A DNA stretch of 64,000 nucleotides, taken from positions 1 through 64,000 of the forward strand of contig WGMU01000058.1 of assembly GCA_016124895.1 (NCBI GenBank), given 5' to 3'. Below the pieces are notes generated by a model that ran no database searches, had not been told where the DNA came from, and worked only from the letters and a program-made list of their open reading frames with translations. Both the position numbers and the translations under genes were made by a program. The DNA comes from a bacterium. GTDB lineage: Bacteria; Planctomycetota; Planctomycetia; Planctomycetales; Planctomycetaceae. Positions 54,097-63,978 of this stretch are shown here, one piece after another (position 1 is the first letter of the stretch; the number at the start of each line of letters is the position of its first letter).

Positions 54097-55423
54097 GGAG
54101 CGACCTGGGAATTAGTGTCGAGTCGGAAGCGAATTCTGTTTTATAAGGCGTCTTTCTCTTTGGAAAGGAGCCACGGATGGCCACGGCACAGGTGACGCGA
54201 TTTGATGAGCACACCGAACAGCAGATGAGAAATGTCTACCAGACACTCTCCGAGAAGGACAGGCGGCGGTTCGCCGCGATTCAGGCGGTGCAGCTCGGGC
54301 ATGGAGGAACGACATACATCGCCGAGGTTCTGGGGTGTTCCATTCGAACCATCAGGCGAGGCCGTGACGAACTCGACCAGCTCGCCGAAGAAGACACGCC
54401 TGGCCGGATTCGCCGGCCGGGAGCTGGACGCCCCCAAAAATCACGCCCGGCTCTGACGTCGAAGAGAATCTGAAGACGCAGCTGGAAACCAGAACCGCCG
54501 GCGACCCCGATGACGAGGACGTGGTCTTCACCGACGTCACTCCGGTGCAGCTCGAAGAGGCGCTGACCGCGTGCGGAACTCCGGCGTCCGATGATGCGAT
54601 TCGCTCCTGGATGAAGCGGCAGCGGATTCGGCTGAGGAAGATTCAGAAGACAAAAGCCGGCGGGACATCGCCCGATCGGAACGATCAGTTCGAGAACATC
54701 GCCCGGCTGATCGACGAGTACACCTCGGCCGGCAACCCAGTGTTCTCCGTGGATACCAAAGCGAAGGAGCAGCTCGGCCAGCTGTTTCGTGCAGGCCGCA
54801 GCTGGTGCTCTGAGGCGCAGGTGGCCTTTGACCACGACTTCCCTTCGTGGGCGGACGGCGTGTTGATTCCACACGGGATTTACGATCCGGTTCGCAACCG
54901 CGGCCACATCAACCTTGGTCTTTCGCACGACACCAGCGAGTTCGCCGGCGACAGTCTGAAGTGGTACTGGAACCGGATCGGCGTGCAGAGTTATCCCGAT
55001 GCCGAATCGATTCTGCTGCTGTTCGACTGTGGTGGCAGCAACTCCGCCGCGAAATACATCGTGAAGTACGATCTTCAGCAACTGGCAAACGTGATCGGGT
55101 TGCCGCTTCGAGTCGCCCCCTACCCGAGCTACTGCTCGAAGTACAACCTGATCGAGCGGCGCTTGTTCCCGCACGTGAGCCGTGTGTGTACGGGCAAGCT
55201 GTTCGACACGCTGGACCGCGTTGTGACGTTAATGCGGCAAGCCTCGACACAAACCGGTCTGCGGACCACGGTGCATGTGATCCGCCGCCTCTATGAAACG
55301 GGCCGCAACGCCACTGAAGAAATCAAACAGTTCCTCGCCGAAACCGTCCGCTACGAAGACCTGCTCCCCAAGTGGAACTACACTCTCGTCCCTCAAAATG
55401 GACAGTAATTCCCAGGACGGTCC
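54097..55423 (+). mobile_element. Complete ISAzo13-family insertion sequence
   Basis: 1327 bases with imperfect terminal inverted repeats: GGAGCGACCTGGGAATTAG (left, from 54097) against GGACCGTCCTGGGAATTAC (complement of the right end at 55423), about 22 of 27 positions equal. Three-base direct repeats TTA flank both ends (54094-54096 and 55424-55426). The right TTA is also part of the TTAG next to the IS701-like element, so the two elements abut. Confidence 0.85.
54177..55408 (+). CDS. ISAzo13-family transposase, two frames joined by a likely -1 frameshift
   Basis: ATG 54177 has AAGGAG 8 bases upstream. The first frame (54177-54473, 98 residues) carries the HTH region (IAEVLGCSIRTIRRGRDELD). 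The second, in the -1 frame from about 54440 to 55408, carries the DDE domain: VFSVDTKAKEQLGQL, LIPHGIYDP, LLLFDCGGSNS and YNLIERRLFPHVSR. The frames meet at CCCCCAAAAAT (about 54431), which could let the ribosome slip back one base and give a fusion of about 410 residues. No frame-restoring sequence change was otherwise found. An inactivating frameshift mutation is the alternative. Confidence 0.75.
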
Positions 55424-55427
55424 TTAG

Positions 55428-56995
55428 CTCGACTTCTGCCGTCAGGCGGCCTGGCAGAGTAAGTCGAGCAGGGTGTCTTTGAATTGTGACGGAGCTTTTG
55501 CGAGGGCTCTGGCGAAGGAGTCCTGTTGAAAAACGGTTTCGGTCCAGAACAGACGGCGGACGCTTTCCAGGGCGTCGCTGAAGGTTGGTTCCGACTTCTC
55601 GTACCAGGGACGTGAGGCTGGTTCGCATTCGGCGCTGGCCGTGTGGCGGTGGTCGATCAGGCTCACCAGGGAGTACAGGCCCAGCAGGAATGGGGCCATG
55701 CGCTGCACGGAACGGGCCACACGCTGGCGGGGAGTCTCGAATCCCAGATGAGCCCGAACTTCCTGAAACGTGACTTCGATCGTCCAGCGTTGAGTGTCAT
55801 GACTAACGATCTCTGCCGGTGTGAACTGGCCGGGCAGCGTGCAGTACTCGTATTCGTCGCGTCGTGTGCCGGTGTTGTCGCGTACGAAGACCCATCGCAC
55901 GGGCACGAGTCCGCGGTCAGCCTTGTACCAGTGAGCCGATGCAGAGGCCAGCTTCACTTCGCGGTCCGTGCAGCCGTGCCAGCGGACGGTCTGCGTCGAC
56001 AGTGAACCGGCGGTAACGACTTCACCAGGCGTCCGTCGTCGGCGTCCTCTGACTCGCGGTCGCCCCTGTCCGGAATACGCAGGCGGCCGGTCATACAGAG
56101 CGGCATCTGCATGGAAGCGGCTGATCAACCCGACTCGATCTCCATGGCGATGACAGAACGAAGCCAGTTCGTGCGAGGCCCGGCGAGGCCGGCTGATTAC
56201 AAATGAGACAGACATTTCGTCACGTTGGTTCTCTCGGCCCTGACGGATTCCAGTAATCCGCCCGTGGCGGCCGCCGTCACCGAGCAGCAGGAATTTCCGC
56301 TCGGGAAACCAGTGCAGCAGATGAGCCATCAACTAACGGGCCAGTTGAGCCGGTGTCTTGTGCCGCCGGTCTTCCTGCCGGTTGAGTTCCTCCGGACGGT
56401 ACAACGCGGCCAGCACCGGCAACGCCCACGGACGAGCAGCCAACGGGAACTTCACGATGACCGCCAGCACCACCCAGCGATGCCCCCACTTCCAGGTCGT
56501 ATGCACATGCGACGAACGCACGGCATCGTGATGACAGCCCTTGCCGTCGACTTTCGCCCCCTTGTGTCCGGCAGTGGTCTCGTCGACAGCGACCACCACC
56601 CACTCGTCAGGCACCAGTTCAATCACCAGCCTGGCCAGCGCTCGCCCCAGCAGCAGCAGCTTCCACGGAGCCCGGCTGAGGACACGGTGATACGCCGAGC
56701 AGTCTCCCGTCGCCAGTTCCCCCATCGTCCAGACAATGTTCGTCACGGTCCGCCACCCCCGAGCCAGAACCGCTCCCACACCGATCACCAGCATCCGCTC
56801 GAACGTGGGTTGACTGAACGCAGACGCAAACGCCATCAGCAACGCCTCAGCACACAGCGGCAACTGCATGGTTGGACTCCTTTCCGGTATGCCCCTGCGA
56901 GCCACCGCAGAGTCGGGAAGGAGTCTTTTTCAAAGCTCCCTGTTCAGGGCCAGGTCAGTTCCGAAAATCACACACGAAAACGGCAGAAGTCGAGC
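55428..56995 (-). mobile_element. IS701-like insertion sequence
   Basis: About 1.57 kb bounded by perfect 16-bp inverted repeats, GCTCGACTTCTGCCGT (55427-55442) and its complement (56980-56995). TTAG occurs at 55424-55427 and 56996-56999, matching the YTAR 4-bp target duplication of the IS701 family; the register of the ends is uncertain by one base. Its transposase gene is broken by a nonsense codon. Confidence 0.75.
55442..56869 (-). pseudogene. IS701-like DDE transposase with one in-frame TAG
   Basis: From ATG 56869 (GGAG 7 bases upstream) the frame runs 476 codons to 55442, but codon TAG at 56333-56335 splits it. The N-terminal part has VDETTAGHKGAKVDG, the first catalytic Asp; the C-terminal part resumes in the same frame with LLHWFPERKFLLLGDGG (second Asp) and RWTIEVTFQEVRAHLGFETP (Glu). 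Family logic predicts Gln at the stop (CAG to TAG). No other lesion was seen. The gene is therefore probably inactive unless read through. Confidence 0.8.
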
Positions 56996-57279
56996 TTAGA
57001 AAAACCCGGAAGCCACAACCACCAAAGGCAGAAGCAGTCGAGCAAGACGCGTGCGACGGTGCATCATCGGACTGCGCCCTCACTCCATCTGCACACGCTC
57101 CCTTGACCTGCTCTCATAACAACCGGACCACAACCCGGGGGCAGGCCACCGTCTGACCTGGCGGTTTCGAGTTTCCATTATCCGGCGAATATCGGCGTGC
57201 GTGAGTTCCGAGCGGTGATTGGCAGTGTGTTCATGCAGTTTGGGCGCGATAATGCGACGCGCGCAGAGTACAAGTGGTT

Positions 57280-60200
57280 TCACGGTGAGCCGAGAACGCT
57301 GTACGAAGCCCAGTAGTAAGGATGTTGCCATTTCGACTGGGCTCTCACGAATCTCTGAGCGACACGCAATGCCTGGTGCGGGCGAATGGCTCCGTCTGAT
57401 CTGGCAATAGTCGTCATCATTGCGTCAATCAGTGTTGCGCTCGCTTCGTCATCAATCATCCATCTTGTCGCAGCGACCGTTTCTGCGCCTGTCGCCAGAA
57501 ACGCTCGGGAGATTGCCCAGACGCCTTCACCGGCCTGAAGTGGCCCGTAATTCGTTTCGCACGCACTTAGAACGACCAGTTGACAGTGCGGAATACTGAG
57601 GTCGCTCATCTCCCCGAGCGTGAGAAAGCCATCAGACGAATCATCGGGCGCTAACGCAAGTGCTCCGAACAGGTTTCCCTGTGTTTCGTCAGTAAAGCCG
57701 TGACAGGCCAGGTGAATGATCCCGAATTCGGCAGATCGTGCGCGAAACATTGTCTCAGTCGCGGCTGCACCAGCCGCATTTGAAACCGTCCAGCCTGCCT
57801 GCTTGAAAACTGAAGCAGCCTGTCGGGATTCCAGTTCTGCGTACGGGATGGGATCAAGCTGGCCGCCGAGTGACGAATACAGAAACCGTGTTCGGCCAGA
57901 ATCAGTCGGCTGATCTTCTGGTGACGCTGGATTTCCAATTGTGAGCAGCGATCTGGTCGTGTGATCCTGTTTGTTTCTGGCATCAGACATCCTGCGAAGG
58001 ATGGTCGCGGAAGGTGAATAGACGAGTTGCACGTCGCAGTCGAGCATGTAGACAGGTTCGCTGGACATTGACGTGACCAGCGCCTCGAACGGCAGGTGTG
58101 CCAATGGGCCGTCTGCGATGACAGCCAGTCTTTTTATCATTCCATTGTCAATTGACGTGCGGACAGGTTCGGGGATCAGCACACGCCATAAATGCAACAG
58201 GCGATGCAGGTCTGCAGAATCTACAGTCGGTTGCCGCAGTGCTTTCACGATCCCGGCATCGGCGGACATCAGAAGTGCCTCAAACCCCGTCGCAGAAATG
58301 GAACCTGTTCCGATCTGAAGACCTTGCGCCTCAGTTGAGTTGACAGTAATTTCGAACTGGCTCGCTTCGGCATTTGGCTGCGTAATGAAAACTATGCACC
58401 TTTTTGTTGTTACAAAGTATCGCAAGGTGGTAATTGACATCGCCGATGACCAGTCCTGCAATTCCTGAAGCGTAACCGGCTTGTATTCACCGGCGAGTAA
58501 CGATCTCGAAAGCGGACGTGCATCGCGAATTGCACGACGGGCCTCGATCACATCCTGCCGCGCCTTGTCGAGATTCTGTACGAGACGAATTCGTTCGGCT
58601 GACCTCTGGGCTGAGGCGATCTCTGACTGTTTCAGAAGCAGGCGCAGTTGCTTTTCGTACGATGCAACTCGCGTGAAAGCATTCTGCTGTGTGCTCGCGA
58701 GCTTCGTGGCGACATCCTCAGGAATGCCGGCAAATGGATCGGCGCCGCGTTGCTGGAACTGGTCGAGAAGCGTTCGGCCTCGTGCTCGCTCTGCCGCGAG
58801 AAATGCAGCATTGATGTTACCACGTTCAATCTCCCAGTCAGCCATCTTCTCAAAGTAGCCAAGCATCCGGGAAAACAGTTCCGCCTGCTCGAATTCCGTT
58901 CCGGACGACGCGATTCGCTGCTGCTCTGCCAGGTCCATCGCCGTCTCAAGAGCTTCAATGGCGCGCTGTCGTTCGCCTGTTGCCCACAGGACATCCGCCT
59001 TCAGCGCATACTCAACAGCAATGCGTCTCGGGCTGACTCCGGATGCCTCAAGGATCTCGATTGCGCGGCTAACCAGCGGCAGGGCAGCATCAAACTCACG
59101 TCGCAGATACATCCCTCGAGCACGCTCGCCGAGAGTCGTCCCCACTGAGACATGGTCAGGTTCCAGGTGCTTTTCCTGGATTGTCTGGACTCGCCTCCAG
59201 AGTTGTTCAGCGTCCTCTTTGCGATTCTCCTGATCATAAAGCATCGCCAGATTCGACAGACTGATAATCAGATCCGGGTGCTCGTTCCCCAGTCGGCTCT
59301 CAGAAATCTGCAATGCCTGTCGATAAAGTCGCTCGGCTTCGTCCGGTCGGTTCAGACGCTCATTGATCAGAGCCAGATTGTGCAGCCGCTGGGCGACACG
59401 TACATGGTTATCGCCCAGGACTTCGCGAATGATGCTGAGCGACTTCTCGTACAGCTCACTCGCCTCAAGGTACTGCTTGTGGTCTTCCAGGATATTGGCC
59501 AGACCGTTGTAACTGCTGGCCAGTGACAGGTGATTCGAATCGAACACCGCCTCATAGACATTTGCAGCATCGCGAATCAATGCGCCGGCTTCGGCAAACT
59601 GGCCACGGGCTGACAACGTCTGACCGAGCGAGTTCATGCTGTCGGCCGTTTTGGGATGGTTCGCTCCGTTTGCCGCTCGACGAATCTCCAGGGCCTTCTG
59701 GTGCCATTCTTCAGCTTCCTGAAAACGTCCCATGTCATACATCAGGGCTCCCATTGCCGCATAACTGTCGGCCGTCTCCTGGTGCTTTTCGCCATGCAGC
59801 TTAATGCGGACTGAAAGAGTTCGTTTCTGCTGCAGAAGAGCGCGGACATACTGTCCCTGTTCCTGATAAACCAGCGCGAGGTTGCCCATTGCGATTGCGA
59901 CGTCGTCCTGCAGCGGGCCCCAAAGGTCCTGTCGGATCTCAAGTGATTCCTTGTGGGCTGCCTCGGCAGCATCCAACTGGCCGGCTTCCCGAAGAACGAT
60001 TCCGAGCAGATTCAGCGAACCGGCAACCTCCGCGCGATCGGCCCCCTGACCAATACCTTCGCGACGCAGTTTGAGCGCCCGGCGGATCAATGACTCGGCC
60101 TCACGATAGCGAGTCAGATCGATATACAGCCGGGCCAGACTGTCAAGGTAGGTACTCATCATGGCATGGTCGCCCTGCCAGAAGGCCCGGATACGCGCCA

Positions 60201-60501
60201 GCGCGTCCAGGTAAAGACGCTCAGCTTCCGCATATCTCCCCTGTTCATGAATCACAAGAGCGAGATTGTGAGTCCATGAAGCAACTGCCGTTCGCGTATC
60301 GCCGTTGGAATTCCGCATGATCTCAAGCGTCCGGCGAGCAAATTGTTCGGCCTCGTCAAACCGTGCCGCTTCACGCAAGGCTCCGAATTCGAAGTACATT
60401 CTGGCCTGTTCTTCGCCGGATGGTGCAGCGTATGCCGGGAAGACAGACGCCAGCAGACCGACAGACAGAGCAGCCACAGCGGACAGGACAGAAACCTTCA
60501 T
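57280..60501 (-). CDS. Secreted TPR-CHAT protein
   Basis: 1073 residues with a signal peptide (VAALSVGLLASVFPAYAAP). Residues about 30-500 are tandem TPR of the kinesin-light-chain style, for example QEAEEWHQKALEIRRAANGA and AERLYRQALQISESRLGNEH. A linker with coiled coil (about 560-660) leads to a CHAT domain (about 760-1073): LPFEALV, catalytic His934 in IIHLACHGF and Cys981 in LSACETNYGPLQAGEGVW. Both residues are intact, so caspase-like activity is possible. Divergently transcribed from the next gene and close to an ECF sigma/anti-sigma pair. Upstream 57000-57279 shows no convincing gene. Confidence 0.88.
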   Translation of the reverse strand: MKVSVLSAVAALSVGLLASVFPAYAAPSGEEQARMYFEFGALREAARFDEAEQFARRTLEIMRNSNGDTRTAVASWTHNLALVIHEQGRYAEAERLYLDALARIRAFWQGDHAMMSTYLDSLARLYIDLTRYREAESLIRRALKLRREGIGQGADRAEVAGSLNLLGIVLREAGQLDAAEAAHKESLEIRQDLWGPLQDDVAIAMGNLALVYQEQGQYVRALLQQKRTLSVRIKLHGEKHQETADSYAAMGALMYDMGRFQEAEEWHQKALEIRRAANGANHPKTADSMNSLGQTLSARGQFAEAGALIRDAANVYEAVFDSNHLSLASSYNGLANILEDHKQYLEASELYEKSLSIIREVLGDNHVRVAQRLHNLALINERLNRPDEAERLYRQALQISESRLGNEHPDLIISLSNLAMLYDQENRKEDAEQLWRRVQTIQEKHLEPDHVSVGTTLGERARGMYLRREFDAALPLVSRAIEILEASGVSPRRIAVEYALKADVLWATGERQRAIEALETAMDLAEQQRIASSGTEFEQAELFSRMLGYFEKMADWEIERGNINAAFLAAERARGRTLLDQFQQRGADPFAGIPEDVATKLASTQQNAFTRVASYEKQLRLLLKQSEIASAQRSAERIRLVQNLDKARQDVIEARRAIRDARPLSRSLLAGEYKPVTLQELQDWSSAMSITTLRYFVTTKRCIVFITQPNAEASQFEITVNSTEAQGLQIGTGSISATGFEALLMSADAGIVKALRQPTVDSADLHRLLHLWRVLIPEPVRTSIDNGMIKRLAVIADGPLAHLPFEALVTSMSSEPVYMLDCDVQLVYSPSATILRRMSDARNKQDHTTRSLLTIGNPASPEDQPTDSGRTRFLYSSLGGQLDPIPYAELESRQAASVFKQAGWTVSNAAGAAATETMFRARSAEFGIIHLACHGFTDETQGNLFGALALAPDDSSDGFLTLGEMSDLSIPHCQLVVLSACETNYGPLQAGEGVWAISRAFLATGAETVAATRWMIDDEASATLIDAMMTTIARSDGAIRPHQALRVAQRFVRAQSKWQHPYYWASYSVLGSP

Positions 60502-60745
60502 TCCTGCACCTCAATTCTGAAATCGTGCCCACTCGCCACGCACTGTGACGGTGAATCAACGGTGGGGCTGTAGACGTAAACGAGCGACTTCCTTTGACAG
60601 ACTGCGCACGCCACCAGATCATCAACAACCAGATCGTTCCTGAAAAGCCTCTGAGAGGACCGACTGAGAATCTGCACAAGCCCCTCTTGCGACAAACCTG
60701 GTTGCCGCAAGTCAACACGCCCAATCCAACTCACTGGAGTGCTTC

Positions 60746-61738
60746 ATGACAACTCTTCGTTTCCTGCTCACGCTGGCACTCGTGTCATTAATCCCGGAGC
60801 AAGGCTCGGCTGTCGATCTGACTCCAGGCACCAGCCATCGTTACCGAGTCACACGGACGGTGGAGTCGACGACGAAGATTCTCGGGACAACGGTGAAATC
60901 GAAAGAGGTCTACTCTCGTGAGATCAACGCTGTGGTTGGCCAGAAGAACGCCGACGGATTAACTCCGGTGACTTTGAACGTCACGCGAGTATCCGGCGAA
61001 GCGCCGAAACTGAATTTCGACACCTTGAAGCTTGCGCAGACGAACTTCGATACAAAGTCGTGGGACGGCCAGACGGCTCCTCCGACGATCATCTTTCTTC
61101 CTCTCCTCGCACAGATGAAAAAGCCGCTGAATCTCTGGTTCAGCGATAGCGGCAAGCTGGAATCAGCGACTGGTTCGAAGGAGATCGCCAAAGAAGCCGG
61201 TGTCATGCTGGAGCGGATGTTTCGCAGTGATCCTGCCTTCGAAAATGCAAAGTCGTTTTACAAATCAGGCTACGTTGACTCCGTGAGGCAGTGGGTCTGG
61301 AAAGACCGTTTGATCCTGACCTTACCTGAAGATTTTGAGCTGGGGTCGGAGTGGGAACAGAAAGACGTTCGCACCTTCCATCACTTCTATGTCTATGTGA
61401 ATGGCAAGTTTGCGGCGGTCGATGAATCAGCAGATGGAACAGAAATCGAGGCATCGTACGACATTCCAGCCACGGGTGAGGCTTCTACTGAGTATGGCAA
61501 TCACAAGTACGTGTACTCGGCAAAAAATGGAACTGGCGAAGGGAAGCTGATCGTGCGTCCGGACGGCTGGCTGCACAAGGCCGACACAACCTTGCACGCA
61601 TATTTCGACGTAACGCTGCACTCCGGTCCGACAACGGTAACTGTCGCAGGAATGACAATTTCAGTTGGACCTCAGTCGAGCACGTTTGATGACTACTATG
61701 TACGCACTCATCACAAGGTTGAGCGTCTGAGCGAATGA
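60746..61738 (+). CDS. Secreted protein of unknown function
   Basis: 330 residues with a signal peptide (RFLLTLALVSLIPEQGSA). GGAG precedes the ATG. The mature part is beta-rich, with no recognised motif; TSHRYRVTRTVESTTKILGT and WKDRLILTLPEDFELGSEW are typical segments, vaguely like bacterial DUF6263-type proteins, which I cannot confirm. It sits between the divergent CHAT gene (244-base gap) and the ECF sigma gene. A link to either is only positional. Confidence 0.65.
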   Translation: MTTLRFLLTLALVSLIPEQGSAVDLTPGTSHRYRVTRTVESTTKILGTTVKSKEVYSREINAVVGQKNADGLTPVTLNVTRVSGEAPKLNFDTLKLAQTNFDTKSWDGQTAPPTIIFLPLLAQMKKPLNLWFSDSGKLESATGSKEIAKEAGVMLERMFRSDPAFENAKSFYKSGYVDSVRQWVWKDRLILTLPEDFELGSEWEQKDVRTFHHFYVYVNGKFAAVDESADGTEIEASYDIPATGEASTEYGNHKYVYSAKNGTGEGKLIVRPDGWLHKADTTLHAYFDVTLHSGPTTVTVAGMTISVGPQSSTFDDYYVRTHHKVERLSE

Positions 61739-61926
61739 GTTGCCATGCAGGGTTCAGCGAAACGATCTGGATTGCGTCGAAATCCTTGCTCCGATGCAAA
61801 TGACCGACATTGCCGCTGTGCTCAGAAATCGCCGCTGCCCGGGTGACATTTGGCCTGCTATGGCATGACGCTGCTGATTCGCAGTTTTCAGATTTCAGCG
61901 CAACAGCAGAAAGTTCAGTCGTCTGG

Positions 61927-62940
61927 ATGAAACCGAGCGAGTCGCCTTCCGATTTCCCTGCTGATTGCAGCGACTGGGTCGCCCGTCAGGAAGGCTGTTC
62001 GCGCAGCGACCTTGCCGGTCGGCTTGAGCAGATTTGGCGCCACCTCGTGAAGACGACTGAAGAAATCTACGCCGAACTTCACGTAAGGCAGTCAACCACG
62101 CCCGACGCTGTCGTTGTTCAACGCGTGTGGAACTGTGTGTACTGTCATTGGAGGCGGGCCTCGGAACAGGCGTCGCTGTCGTTCGAAGCGGTCCTCGAAC
62201 TGGTCCATTCCGCCAGCGGCGGCGAGGGAGCCGGTGAGCACAGCATTCTGAAGGATGTCGTTTTTGCTCAGGCTCTCCAGAACGGCGATGGCTGGGCCGC
62301 TGAGCGGTTTGAAACTGAGTACATGCCGATCGTGCGAGCGGTCGCAAGGCGGGCCGGAGGGCAACGGGCGATGGATCGCGTCGATAACTTCGCTGCGGAG
62401 CTGATCCTGCCTCGCGACCAGCGGCCTCCGCGAATTGCCGGCTTTCAGGGGCGAACGACTCTGAAGGCCTGGCTGCGTGCGGTTGTGGCCAACTACTGCA
62501 TCTCCGACTTCCGCAAGCAGCGTGAGGTGACACTCGAAGCTGAGATCGACCGATCAGTCGATGTGGAGACAGAGGAACTGGCCGATCAGTCGCAATGTGA
62601 GACCTTGCTGCGTCCGGTATTTCAGCAGGTCGTCGGTGTTCTGGAGCATGAAGATCGAGTCCTGATCACGATGCTGATTCTCGATAACGTGCCGCAGAAG
62701 AATCTGGCAACCAGTCTGGGGATCAACTCAGGGAATGTCACTCGCCGCCGGCAGCGAATCGTCCAGTCCCTGTGCGACCAGATGGCTGATCTGGCGGCAC
62801 GCGAACAGGCCGAGCAGTCGTTTTCCGACTGTCTGGATTTGATTCTGACAGGACGTGATCGTGCATTACGAGAACGGTTGTCAGAAGTTCTGGCCGGTGG
62901 TTTTCGCAGCAGTTCGTCGTCTGAAATCCAGGAGGGCTGA
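61927..62940 (+). CDS. ECF-type RNA polymerase sigma factor
   Basis: ATG 61927 (337 residues) is preferred to the TTG at 61810. Sigma region 2 is reduced but recognisable (DGWAAERFETEYMPIVRAVA and FQGRTTLKAWLRAVVANYCI followed by SDFRKQR), and region 4 is at the C-terminal side (LEHEDRVLITMLILDNVPQK ... VTRRRQRIVQSL), with an unusual N-terminal stretch of about 115 residues. It is three bases upstream of an anti-sigma-like gene, the usual arrangement. It would direct polymerase to a small regulon; the nearby secreted proteins are candidates. Confidence 0.8.
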   Translation: MKPSESPSDFPADCSDWVARQEGCSRSDLAGRLEQIWRHLVKTTEEIYAELHVRQSTTPDAVVVQRVWNCVYCHWRRASEQASLSFEAVLELVHSASGGEGAGEHSILKDVVFAQALQNGDGWAAERFETEYMPIVRAVARRAGGQRAMDRVDNFAAELILPRDQRPPRIAGFQGRTTLKAWLRAVVANYCISDFRKQREVTLEAEIDRSVDVETEELADQSQCETLLRPVFQQVVGVLEHEDRVLITMLILDNVPQKNLATSLGINSGNVTRRRQRIVQSLCDQMADLAAREQAEQSFSDCLDLILTGRDRALRERLSEVLAGGFRSSSSSEIQEG

Positions 62941-62943
62941 AGC

Positions 62944-63978
62944 GTGAATTCCGACGCCGAAGACAACCTGATCCGGAATCTTCTGCGACAGGCCGACCTG
63001 ACGAACATTGCGGTGACGGAGCGGACTGTCGAAGCCGAGCATGCCGATGAAGAGACGCTGGCGATGTTTGCTGCCGGCGCACTGACCGATTCTGAACGGG
63101 CCTCGCTGCTGGATCATCTGGCGAGATGTCCCTCGTGTCGCGAGCTGGCCAGTCTGATTATCAATGTCCAGGACGCAGTCGAGGAAGACCCTGGCCCTGT
63201 TGCAGCACGCCCCGTTCAACAGACATCCGCGCGGTTCCTGTCTGTTCTCCTTGCCGTTGCGGCGGTCGTCGTCCTTGCCGTAGCGCTGCCATTATTTGAT
63301 GAGACAGGCCGTTCTGAAGTGGCCGAACGCGAGACTTATGACAAGGCCGCGCGAATGCTTGCCCAAAGTGACTTCGCAGGGGCGAGAGAACTGGTCGAGT
63401 CTGCCCAGGCCAGAGGAATCGGCTCGGCGAGACTGAGCAGCCTCGACGTGCAGGCAATGAGAGGGATTCCGGATCCGTTCGCGCTGTCGGCAGCGGGGCG
63501 GCTCAGCGATTTTGGATACGGGATTGGTGGCGTCGTTGCGATGGGTCCCGGTGACAATTCAGTCGATCTGAAGACCGCGTCACAGCGGCTGCAGCAGGCG
63601 GGGTCGGAAAGTCTGGAGGCTGTCCTCAATCGAGGCCACGTCCTGCTGACGATGGGCGATGCCGAACAGGCTCTGGGTGTCTTTGATGGTGCCATCGCAA
63701 CAGCGTCCGAGAATCCGCTGGCATGGCTCGGACGTGGCATCGCAAAGTATATGCTCGACGATTTCGCAGGAGCGGCAGACGACTTTCGGGAATCGCTACG
63801 TCTGAAGCCCGGCCAGGTTTCGGTGCAGATCAATCTGGCCATGACACTCGAAGAACTGGGCAGCTACGACGCGGCGGTGAAGCTTTGGCAGGAACTGCTG
63901 AAAGCTCCGCTGTCGGACGCAGAGAAGACGCAAATCCACCACAACGTCGAAGCACTTCAGCAAGGGCTCAAGCAGTGA
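62944..63978 (+). CDS. Anti-sigma-factor-like zinc-finger/TPR protein
   Basis: GTG start at 62944 with GGAGGG in place; 344 residues. Residues 34-72 hold the zinc-finger anti-sigma motif HLARCPSC (His58, Cys62, Cys65). A membrane helix follows (FLSVLLAVAAVVVLAVALPL, about 98-117), then periplasmic TPR repeats (for example AWLGRGIAKYMLDDFAGAAD). Only three bases separate it from the ECF sigma gene. The layout suggests a membrane-bound anti-sigma whose periplasmic TPR senses a partner. Confidence 0.85.
   Translation: MNSDAEDNLIRNLLRQADLTNIAVTERTVEAEHADEETLAMFAAGALTDSERASLLDHLARCPSCRELASLIINVQDAVEEDPGPVAARPVQQTSARFLSVLLAVAAVVVLAVALPLFDETGRSEVAERETYDKAARMLAQSDFAGARELVESAQARGIGSARLSSLDVQAMRGIPDPFALSAAGRLSDFGYGIGGVVAMGPGDNSVDLKTASQRLQQAGSESLEAVLNRGHVLLTMGDAEQALGVFDGAIATASENPLAWLGRGIAKYMLDDFAGAADDFRESLRLKPGQVSVQINLAMTLEELGSYDAAVKLWQELLKAPLSDAEKTQIHHNVEALQQGLKQ

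Noticed and set aside
56995-57070. Minus-strand ORF MMHRRTRLARLLLPLVVVAS ending at the insertion junction
   Set aside because: Only 23 residues and ends at the insertion-site TAA; not enough to call a gene.
56225-57106. 293-residue plus-strand ORF in the IS701-like element
   Set aside because: Antisense to the transposase; His/Gln/Pro-rich without motif.
57080-57331. 83-residue minus-strand ORF overlapping the CHAT gene end
   Set aside because: Overlaps the confirmed C-terminus of the CHAT protein in another frame and has no family features; the plus-strand frame ending at 57317 was equally unconvincing.
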